A stretch of 15,198 bases of DNA from Bacillota bacterium (GTDB lineage Bacteria; Bacillota; Clostridia; Christensenellales; QAND01). The notes beneath the pieces were generated by a model. That model ran no database searches, was not told the origin of the DNA, and was given only the letters and a program-made list of their open reading frames with translations. This document shows, piece after piece, positions 1 through 5,139 of this stretch (position 1 is the stretch's first letter; each line of letters begins with the position of its first letter). The translations under genes and the position numbers were made by a program. The stretch spans positions 1 to 15,198 of the forward strand of contig DXZF01000138.1 of assembly GCA_019415425.1 (NCBI GenBank), read 5' to 3'.

Positions 1-267
1 AGCGTATACGATACCCATGCGGTAGTAGAGACCGACGCACGGGTTTGGATCATCGAACGGCAGGGACAGCAGACAACGGATGAGCAGGCGTGGGACAAGC
101 TCTTGGCAGGGAAGCAGGCCGGGTGGCGTATCCACGAACAGACTGTGCCCATCGGCATGGGGAGTATCCGAGTTGCGCCGGGCGAAAGAGCGGGAAGTGC
201 ACTGTGTCATTTTGAAGCGGATCCCACCGTGCTCCCCTTCTGGATGCAACAGCACGGGATTGCATAG
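1..267 (+). CDS. Unrecognised protein, C-terminal part only
   Basis: An open frame runs from the first base of the window to a TAG at 265-267, giving 88 residues of a protein whose start lies outside the window. It ends in ...PFWMQQHGIA. Visible residues are mixed charged and hydrophobic, with no transmembrane segment, no zinc motif and a single cysteine, and I recognise no domain. A terminator hairpin follows about 30 bases after the stop, which supports this as a real gene end. The codon usage is GC-moderate compared with genes further right. No function is proposed. Confidence 0.55.
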   Translation, partial: SVYDTHAVVETDARVWIIERQGQQTTDEQAWDKLLAGKQAGWRIHEQTVPIGMGSIRVAPGERAGSALCHFEADPTVLPFWMQQHGIA

Positions 268-295
268 AGGATATCATTGCAACGTATAGAGAAAT

Positions 296-330
296 AAAGC
301 AGGACGGTGGCGGCCGCCCTGCTTTGTCTT
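296..330. terminator. Bidirectional rho-independent terminator
   Basis: The sequence reads AAAGCAGG-A-CGG, a short loop, then CCG-C-CCTGCTTT, so the stem is perfect apart from one A/C mismatch. It is followed on the plus side by TTTGTCTTT. On the minus side the stem is followed by TTTATTT, so it could also end minus-strand transcripts from the zinc-ribbon gene and SRAP remnant. It sits between the 5' partial gene and the convergent minus-strand genes, where a bidirectional terminator is expected. Confidence 0.7.
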
Positions 331-365
331 TACATGCCGAAAACGGCCCGTGTGTTGTAGATGAT

Positions 366-548
366 TTACGGAACGTAATTCCATACAAGATCGTCTGCCC
401 GCAAAAAGTGGGTGGCGTCTTTTTGCCTCAGCCATTGTTCAGACGCTTCCCAGGGAATCATGACGGGCATCCGATCATGGATTTCATCGGGGCCTGTATC
501 CGCTGTGCGCGCCAGGATGACGAATGAAGGAGATTGACAGGATAACAG
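366..548 (-). pseudogene. SRAP (YedK/HMCES) protein remnant, C-terminal part only
   Basis: The minus strand translates to a stretch starting PSFVILARTADTG, then EIHDRMPVMIPWEASEQWL, and ending in DDLVWNYVP with a TAA at 366-368. The IHDRMPV block followed by a WL about 12 residues later is the signature of the C-terminal third of SRAP proteins (YedK in E. coli, HMCES in animals), which crosslink to abasic sites in single-stranded DNA. The histidine of HDRMP is one of the family's active-site residues. The N-terminal Cys2 nucleophile and the Asn/Glu blocks are absent, because the frame reaches a TAG at 555-557 without any of them. That TAG is the stop of the neighbouring zinc-ribbon gene. The gene is therefore truncated and almost certainly non-functional, probably by a deletion that joined it to the gene upstream. 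Confidence 0.7.
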
Positions 549-554
549 AAAACG

Positions 555-758
555 CTATTTTATACGAAAAAGGTTACCGAAATCTGAACAGAATACATCA
601 TATTCCCCCTTTTTTCCTGCAAAACCAGCGAATAGACCAATTCCCCCTGTTAAAGGGGCTCCGCCAACTGCCTTGCCAGCTGAAAATCCCTTTTTCTTTT
701 CACCAAGGACCTGAATATTTCTACTACCGCACTTTGGACATTTTACTTCTTTTGCCAT
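555..758 (-). CDS. Small zinc-ribbon protein with Gly-rich centre, second knuckle altered
   Basis: This is a 67-residue protein. It begins MAKEVKCPKCGSRNIQVL, has a central Gly/Ala-rich segment (about residues 27-48) that could pack against or enter a membrane, and ends in FCSDFGNLFRIK. The layout of CPKCGS at the N-terminus and CxxCG at the C-terminus is that of small zinc-ribbon proteins of unknown function common in Firmicutes. Here the second knuckle is C-S-D-F-G, so the fourth expected zinc ligand is Phe (TTC, one base from TGC). The start ATG at 758 is set by an AAGGAGA ribosome binding site at 768-774 with a 9-base spacer. The SRAP remnant follows directly in frame after the stop. The coding evidence is good, but the protein may be impaired in zinc binding. 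Confidence 0.7.
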   Translation of the reverse strand: MAKEVKCPKCGSRNIQVLGEKKKGFSAGKAVGGAPLTGGIGLFAGFAGKKGEYDVFCSDFGNLFRIK

Positions 759-967
759 CGTTCTAAGTCTCCTTATAGTAGACTTTTCATTTTTCCTATA
801 CTCCTCTCGTTATCATTTGGTGTTCTTTACACATAAATCACGAAAATAGTTACGTGTGAAAGAGCAGGAGATTCAGATTCATGAAATAAAATACTTCAAT
901 GATCAGCACGCCCAGCTCCCTGCAACCCTTCTCTCTGCCTGTTGCCTTTTTCGCTCGAGGTTTGCTT

Positions 968-989
968 GCACATTGTAATACAATCGTGC
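968..989. promoter_or_regulatory. Candidate operator upstream of pdxA2, ATTGTA-A-TACAAT core
   Basis: GCACATTGTA, then A, then TACAATCGTGC forms an inverted repeat of 10 bp arms with one extra C in the right arm. The core ATTGTAATACAAT is a perfect 13-mer dyad. TTGT...ACAA dyads of this size are typical of GntR-type regulators (family knowledge), but no such regulator gene is in the window. A near copy, ATTGTAACACAAA, occurs at 6467-6479 upstream of the second MFS gene and matches 11 of 13 positions. TACAAT in the right arm could also be a -10 box. Confidence 0.5.
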
Positions 990-990
990 C

Positions 991-1023
991 GTATCAAATG
1001 GAATATACAATTTATTTTGATAC
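991..1023. promoter_or_regulatory. Second dyad upstream of pdxA2, GTATCAAA-N17-TTTGATAC
   Basis: Two perfect 8-base inverted arms, GTATCAAA (991-998) and TTTGATAC (1016-1023), flank an AT-rich 17-base centre. It sits just downstream of the 968-989 dyad and about 240 bases before the pdxA2 start. It could be a regulator site or the stem of an early transcript hairpin. No T-run follows, so it is not a terminator. Confidence 0.35.
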
Positions 1024-1062
1024 ATTATGAGTATGATCGCCAAAATTCGACAACATTGGTAT

Positions 1063-1111
1063 GGGCCTGCTGGGGCACTCCCAAATCGAAACAAAATGAA
1101 AGAGCAGGCCC
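1063..1111 (+). promoter_or_regulatory. Long-range stem in pdxA2 leader
   Basis: GGGCCTGCT (1063-1071) and AGCAGGCCC (1103-1111) are perfect 9-base complements enclosing 31 bases, with a small GGG...CCC hairpin inside the loop. The following TTCGTTTGG is only weakly T-rich. It may form a folded leader element or an attenuator, but I could not match it to a known riboswitch class. Confidence 0.3.
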
Positions 1112-1149
1112 TTCGTTTGGAAGCCCACACCCTTCTGCAGATCAGCAGA

Positions 1150-1260
1150 TGCGCACTTTCCACGGGGAAATGGGGATATCCACACAACAAGTGGTTGCGA
1201 TTCGCCATCGACACGGGCAAAATAGAAGGAGAGAATGCCATACGAAAAGGGGTGGGCAGG
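1150..1260 (+). pseudogene. Possible IS66 transposase C-terminal remnant
   Basis: In the frame that continues into pdxA2, the translation reads LSTGKWGYPHNKWLRF, then DTGKIEGENAIRKGVGR. This resembles the C-terminal part of IS66-family transposases, whose usual pattern is GKA-x-x-Y-A-L-N-Q-W...L-x-x-F/Y-x-x-D-G-R-I-E-I-D-N-N-x-A-E-N-A-I-R...G-R-K-N-W. The match keeps GK, Y, N-x-W, G-K-I-E and ENAIR in order, with the IDNN block and other residues missing. The similarity was judged by eye, is short and is degenerate, so chance cannot be excluded. No IS ends or upstream transposase parts were found. Confidence 0.3.
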
Positions 1261-2304
1261 GTGAAACGAGCAATTCTGGCAATTACCATGGGCGATCCGG
1301 CCAGTATCGGGCCGGAACTCTCGGTCAAGGCGCTGGGGGATGCCGCGATCTATGCGAAGTGCCGGCCGTTGATCATTGGCGATGCGTGTGTGATGGAGCA
1401 TGCGCGCGCACAGCTGGGCCGGGAAGATCTGTGCATCCACGCGGTGGAGAGCGTCGCACAGGCGGGGTTTGCGCCCGGGACGATCGACGTGCTGGACATG
1501 AATCTGGTGGACCTACCGCAACTGGAATTTGGAAAGGTCTCGGCCATGGCGGGCAATGCCGCATTCCGCTACGTGGAAAAGGCCATTGCGTTGGCCATGG
1601 ATGGCGAAGTGGATGCGACGGTGACCAATGCGCTCAACAAAGAGGCGATCCATCTGGCAGGTCACCCGTTTGCCGGGCACACAGAGATCTACGCACACTA
1701 CACGCACACGCCCAAGTACACCATGATGCTGGCAGACGGCAACTTGCGGGTGGTGCACGTCTCCACACACGTGTCGCTGCGCGAGGCGTGTGAGCGCGTG
1801 CAAAAGGAACGCGTACTGGAGGTCATCCGCATTGCGGATGCGGCGTGCAGGGAACTGGGCATTGCGGCGCCCAAAATCGGCGTGGCGGGGCTCAACCCGC
1901 ACGCGGGAGAGAACGGCATGTTTGGCCGCGAGGAGATCGAGCAGATCCAGCCGGCGATTCAAGCGGCATGCGCCGAGGGCATCTGTGCAGAGGGCCCGGT
2001 CCCGCCCGACACGGTCTTTGCCAAGGCGCGCGGCGGCTGGTATGATATCGTGGTGGCGATGTACCACGATCAGGGGCATATCCCGCTCAAGGTCCTGGGG
2101 TTTGTCTACGATCAACGGCTGCAGCAATGGGCGGCGGTTCGCGGGGTGAACATCACGCTGGGGCTGCCGATCATCCGCACGTCGGTGGACCATGGCACGG
2201 CCTTTGATCAGGTGGGCAAGGGGGTGGCCAACCCCATCAGCCTGCTCAACGCCATGGAGTATGCCATCCAGTTGGCACAGCACCGCACGGGCGGTGCAAC
2301 GTGA
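1261..2304 (+). CDS. pdxA2: PdxA2-like 4-phospho-tetronate dehydrogenase
   Basis: The 347-residue product is a PdxA-family NAD-dependent dehydrogenase. Seen motifs are ITMGDPASIGPEL (residues 8-20), NKEAIHLAGHPFAGHTE (126-142), GLNPHAGENG (210-219), YDIVVAMYHDQGH (261-273) and GVNITLGLPIIRTSVDHGT (295-313). The three metal-ligand histidines known from E. coli PdxA align with H170, H214 and H269. It overlaps a DUF1537 kinase, the known arrangement for D-threonate or D-erythronate catabolism. In that pathway the kinase makes the 4-phosphate, and PdxA2 oxidises it with loss of CO2 to dihydroxyacetone phosphate. This context argues against the pyridoxal pathway enzyme PdxA. The start is GTG 1261, with AAAGGGG at 1246-1252 and an 8-base spacer. 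An open frame continues upstream to ATG 1027, but family members begin just before the ITMGDP block. Confidence 0.88.
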   Translation: MKRAILAITMGDPASIGPELSVKALGDAAIYAKCRPLIIGDACVMEHARAQLGREDLCIHAVESVAQAGFAPGTIDVLDMNLVDLPQLEFGKVSAMAGNAAFRYVEKAIALAMDGEVDATVTNALNKEAIHLAGHPFAGHTEIYAHYTHTPKYTMMLADGNLRVVHVSTHVSLREACERVQKERVLEVIRIADAACRELGIAAPKIGVAGLNPHAGENGMFGREEIEQIQPAIQAACAEGICAEGPVPPDTVFAKARGGWYDIVVAMYHDQGHIPLKVLGFVYDQRLQQWAAVRGVNITLGLPIIRTSVDHGTAFDQVGKGVANPISLLNAMEYAIQLAQHRTGGAT

Positions 2305-3551
2305 TGCGGAGCAAGACGGGCCTGCCGCGCTTTCTGGTCATTGCGGACGACTTTACCGGCGCCAACGATACCGGCGTACAGCTGGCGCGGGCAGGGTTTG
2401 ACACCTGTGTGTTGCTGCGGCCGGACGGGGTGCAGAACGACACGCGCTCCTATGTGCTGGATACGCAGAGCCGGGCCCTGCCGGTGCAGCAGGCGGTCGA
2501 CGCGGTGAGGCGGGCGATCGGTGCGATTGCGTTGGAAGATTTTACATATGTGATCAAAAAGATCGATTCGACGCTGCGCGGCCACATCGCACAGGAGGTC
2601 TTGGCCGTCGATCAGATGTTTGGCAGTGACCTGGTGCTCTGCATGCCGGCGCTGCCGGATTTGGGCCGCACGACACAGCAGGGCGTACAGCATTTGCACG
2701 GCGTGCCGCTGCTGCAAACGGAGCTGCGCAGCGATCCGCAGACGCCGGTCACAGAGGACCATTTGCCGCGCCTGTTGCAGAGCGTCTATGAACGCGAAGT
2801 GGCGCTGCTTTCGCTTGCGCAGGTGCGCAGCGGGGCAATCGATTTGGGCACACACCGCGTGTATGTGTGCGATGCGGTCACCAATGCAGACATGCAAACG
2901 GTGGTGGCTGCGGCGTTGGCGTCGGGCAAAAGACGGATTCTGTGGGTGGGAAGTGCGGCCATCGCGGACCGGCTGATGGCGCAGACTTGCCCGGTTGCGC
3001 CTTCGCTGGCACTGGTGGCCAGCGTGAGCGACGTGACCCGCCGCCAGGTGGCCTATGCGCGCCAGGCGGGCGCCTGCTGGCAGGTGGTGCCCGTGGAACG
3101 GCATCTGGATGGGCAGGAGCTGTCGGAAATCGTCGCAGAGGCCTGCCAGACGCTATCGCAGGGCCGGGACGTGATCGTGCTGTCCAGCGCTACGGCATCG
3201 CGCGATGCGCTACAGCGCACCTGGGAAGCGGGCCAACGGCTGGGGCTGTCCCCCCAGGAGACGGGCCGGCGCACGCAGCGCATCATGGGCGAGCTCGCAC
3301 GGCAGATTTTGGGCAAACAACTGGTCTCGGGGCTGCTGTTGTCGGGCGGGGACACGGCATTGGGCGTCCTGCAGGCCCTGGGCGCGGCGGGCTCCCGCGT
3401 GCTGGGCGAGGCCGCCATCGGCATGCCGTATCTGCGCATCGAGGGCGGGCGCTACCATGGCCTGCCTGCGATCACCAAGGCAGGCGCCTTTGGACAGGAA
3501 GACGCCATTGCGTTTGGCCTGCGCAAACTGCGGGAAATGGCGCAAAACTGA
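2304..3551 (+). CDS. dtnK: DUF1537 four-carbon acid sugar kinase (DtnK-like)
   Basis: The 415-residue protein belongs to the DUF1537 family of ATP-dependent acid-sugar kinases. The N-terminal substrate domain (about 10-235) shows IADDFTGANDTGVQLA (13-28), VLDTQSRAL (51-59), KKIDSTLRGHI (85-95) and PALPDLGRTTQQG (115-127). The C-terminal nucleotide domain (about 240-410) shows LLLSGGDTALGVLQALG (344-360) and GLPAITKAGAFGQED (386-400). The length is normal for the family. The ATG overlaps the pdxA2 stop (TGATG), so translation is probably coupled; a GTG three bases earlier is an alternative start. With PdxA2 it would phosphorylate D-threonate or D-erythronate at O4. Which tetronate is used cannot be read from the sequence. 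A strong hairpin follows the stop. Confidence 0.88.
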   Translation: MRSKTGLPRFLVIADDFTGANDTGVQLARAGFDTCVLLRPDGVQNDTRSYVLDTQSRALPVQQAVDAVRRAIGAIALEDFTYVIKKIDSTLRGHIAQEVLAVDQMFGSDLVLCMPALPDLGRTTQQGVQHLHGVPLLQTELRSDPQTPVTEDHLPRLLQSVYEREVALLSLAQVRSGAIDLGTHRVYVCDAVTNADMQTVVAAALASGKRRILWVGSAAIADRLMAQTCPVAPSLALVASVSDVTRRQVAYARQAGACWQVVPVERHLDGQELSEIVAEACQTLSQGRDVIVLSSATASRDALQRTWEAGQRLGLSPQETGRRTQRIMGELARQILGKQLVSGLLLSGGDTALGVLQALGAAGSRVLGEAAIGMPYLRIEGGRYHGLPAITKAGAFGQEDAIAFGLRKLREMAQN

Positions 3552-4920
3552 GCGCGCCTGAAACCCATACGCAAACGGGAGGCAACCCCATGGGGTTGCC
3601 TCCCGTTTTGCAATCGTGCCGTTCAGGTGTCGACGGACAGGCGGCGCGGCGGCATGCTTCCATCGGGACGGCGGAGGTGCAGCGCCTTTGCGCGAAGGGG
3701 AACGACAGCGCAAAGAGCAACGAGATGCCGAGAATCAACAGCGACATGGTGCGGAAAAAAGCGGATACGCCGTACGCGGCAATCAGGCGGCCGCCCAGCA
3801 GGCTGCAGCAGATCTGGCCCATTGCGCCGGCCATGCCCACGAACGTCTGCGCAGAGGATTTGAGTTCGGGCGGCGAAAGGCGGTAGGCGTACTCGGTGGA
3901 CGTCGTGAGAAACAGGCCAAAGCTCATGCCGTTGAAACACAGCGTGATCAGGATGACCAGCACCGGGCTGGACACCTGGGTGTACAGAAACTGTTCGAGC
4001 CCCAGAAAACACCCGGTGCACACGATCAGCGTCGGGATGCCAAAGCGGCGCAGCAAGCGGCTGCCCAACAACAAAAAGGGGATTTCCATCAGCGATTTGA
4101 GGCCAAGGGCCGAACTGGCAATGTTGGGATCGGCGCCGATGTCCTCAAACACGTAGAGAATGAAGTTGGTCGTGGCGTTGGTGGTCATCTGGATGGCGAA
4201 CGCGGCGATGAGAAAAAAGGAGAAATAGTAGTTCTTCAGCAGGCGGAACGGGTTGATCTTTGTGCCGGTGTCCGAAGGGCGCTGGACGGCGGCCGCGTGG
4301 TCGGCCGCGTCCTCTTCTGCAGAGAGTTTGCGCTGCAACGATTTGGCAAAGAAAGAGGTGAATATGCAGAACCCCCCACAGAAATAAAATGGGAAGGACA
4401 GCCCCCACACCCCGGCCACCGCCGTCAGACACAGGCTGATCATCGTCCAGCTCAGCGAACCCCACATGCGCACACTGCCAAACGTGACGCGCCCTTTGGT
4501 GCGGTTGATCCACTTGACGCTCCAGGCATTGAGCAGGTTCAGCGAGCAGTTGCGCACAAAATTGGAGGCGGGCAGGGCAAACGCGAGCGCGCACACCCCG
4601 GCCCAGTGCATGGTCCCCAGCAGCGGAAGGGACAGCAGGATGCAGCCCTGTAAGAGGAGCACCAGCTGATACGTCCGCTCCATGGAACCGATGCGGTCTG
4701 CGACATAGCCCCAAAAGGGCTGTGCAAAGATGCCGACTGCGGCAAAGACCGCCATGATCAGGCCGACCTGCGCGCTGTCAAACCCGCGGCTGTTGAGCAG
4801 TACCACGTTGAACACCGTGGTGACAGTCGCGATACAGTGGAAGCCGTACATCATGGAAAAGCCGCGAAAGACACGCTTTGGGAGTGAGGGGGAAACGCTT
4901 TGTACATCTGGATGAGACAT
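3472..4920 (-). CDS. MFS transporter, frameshifted near C-terminus
   Basis: This is a 12-helix major facilitator resembling the MFS_1-like group (3-phenylpropionate/LacY-like transporters). It shows GFDSAQVGLI (47-56), the loop motif GYVADRIGSMERTY (71-84), NFVRNCSLNLLNAW (120-133), ALGLKSLMEIPFLLLGSRLL (271-290) and LSPPELKSSAQTFVGMAGA (348-366). It is paralogous over its full length to the neighbour at 5140-6420. After FPFA (residue 410) the frame is shifted. Reading one frame over gives ALHLRRPDGSMPPRRLSVDT and a TGA at 3623-3625, matching the neighbour's end. One base is missing within about 3675-3691. The open frame as written runs on to 3472, through the terminator and into antisense dtnK. 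The core is intact, so it may still work, or this may be a sequencing error. The start is ATG 4920, with GGGAGGA 11 bases upstream. Confidence 0.8.
   Translation of the reverse strand: MSHPDVQSVSPSLPKRVFRGFSMMYGFHCIATVTTVFNVVLLNSRGFDSAQVGLIMAVFAAVGIFAQPFWGYVADRIGSMERTYQLVLLLQGCILLSLPLLGTMHWAGVCALAFALPASNFVRNCSLNLLNAWSVKWINRTKGRVTFGSVRMWGSLSWTMISLCLTAVAGVWGLSFPFYFCGGFCIFTSFFAKSLQRKLSAEEDAADHAAAVQRPSDTGTKINPFRLLKNYYFSFFLIAAFAIQMTTNATTNFILYVFEDIGADPNIASSALGLKSLMEIPFLLLGSRLLRRFGIPTLIVCTGCFLGLEQFLYTQVSSPVLVILITLCFNGMSFGLFLTTSTEYAYRLSPPELKSSAQTFVGMAGAMGQICCSLLGGRLIAAYGVSAFFRTMSLLILGISLLFALSFPFAQRRCTSAVPMEACRRAACPSTPERHDCKTGGNPMGLPPVCVWVSGALSFAPFPAVCAGQTQWRLPVQRRLPW
3571..3611. terminator. Strong bidirectional terminator between dtnK and MFS gene
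   Basis: An almost perfect palindrome centred on CCCCATGGGG has 15 uninterrupted pairs (CGGGAGGCAACCCCA and its complement) and extends outward through AAA/TTTT with one extra T. TTTTGC follows on the plus side. It lies 19 bases after the dtnK stop and between convergent genes. Because of the frameshift in the MFS gene, that gene's open frame now runs through this hairpin, although the ancestral MFS stop (3623-3625) lies just outside it. Confidence 0.85.
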
Positions 4921-4936
4921 CGGGCATTCATTCCTC

Positions 4937-4955
4937 CCATATAAAATTTATATGG
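4937..4955. promoter_or_regulatory. 19-bp palindromic operator candidate
   Basis: CCATATAAAATTTATATGG is a perfect palindrome of 9-bp arms around one A. It starts four bases downstream of the -10 box of the MFS promoter, so it overlaps the expected transcription start, and its left end touches the ribosome binding site. A repressor bound here would block initiation. No regulator gene lies next to it. Confidence 0.6.
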
Positions 4956-4959
4956 AGAA

Positions 4960-4989
4960 ATTATAATCCATCTAAACAGAGGGTGTAAA
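4960..4989 (-). promoter_or_regulatory. Sigma-A type promoter of the 3472-4920 MFS gene
   Basis: On the minus strand, TTTACA (4984-4989) and TATAAT (4960-4965) are separated by 18 bases. This is a good vegetative promoter, 40 to 69 bases upstream of the ATG at 4920. It implies that this MFS gene is transcribed independently of the upstream MFS paralogue, which ends in its own hairpin. Confidence 0.65.
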
Positions 4990-5104
4990 CGCCGGGCCAA
5001 TGTGGTTTCAAAAAAGGAAACGAAATGGGAAAAAGAGAGCCACGCACGGCAATTTGCACATGGAAAAATGCAGTCAGCGGCGCGAACCTGCACGCGAACA
5101 GGAA

Positions 5105-5135
5105 ACGGGGACGGGCCATGTGGACCCGTCCCCGT
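5105..5135. terminator. Terminator hairpin after the second MFS gene
   Basis: ACGGGGACGGG (5105-5115) pairs perfectly with CCCGTCCCCGT (5125-5135) around a 9-base loop. It lies four bases beyond the TAA of the minus-strand MFS gene (5140-5142). The following minus-strand sequence is only moderately T-rich (TTTCCTGTT), so termination may be partial and some transcripts could continue into the next MFS gene. Confidence 0.65.
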
Positions 5136-5139
5136 CTGT

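Larger units (their letters stand above)
759..1260. other. Gene-free region with leader of pdxA2 operon
   Basis: About 500 bases lie between the zinc-ribbon gene and the GTG of pdxA2. The left part (775-1020) is AT-rich and should contain the promoter of the minus-strand zinc-ribbon gene. It includes a small dyad, GTGT-N5-ACAC (820-832). Two larger dyads (968-989 and 991-1023), a long-range 9-bp stem (1063-1111) and a possible IS66 remnant (about 1150-1260) are listed separately. Smaller stems follow, such as TTTCC-ACGG-GGAAA and CCAC-N7-GTGG near 1157-1193. I found no convincing -35/-10 pair for pdxA2, although TACAAT at 979-984 could be a -10 box inside the first dyad. Confidence 0.5.

Noticed and set aside
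324..527. 67-residue plus-strand open frame
   Set aside because: It is antisense to the SRAP remnant, which shows clear family motifs on the other strand.
1027..1260. 78-residue N-terminal extension of PdxA2 starting at ATG 1027
   Set aside because: Family members begin just before ITMGDP, no ribosome binding site precedes 1027, and a good one precedes GTG 1261.
1235..1264. 9-residue leader peptide overlapping the pdxA2 start (MPYEKGWAG)
   Set aside because: The AAGGAG is only three bases from the ATG, the peptide carries no regulatory codon run, and nothing else supports translation.
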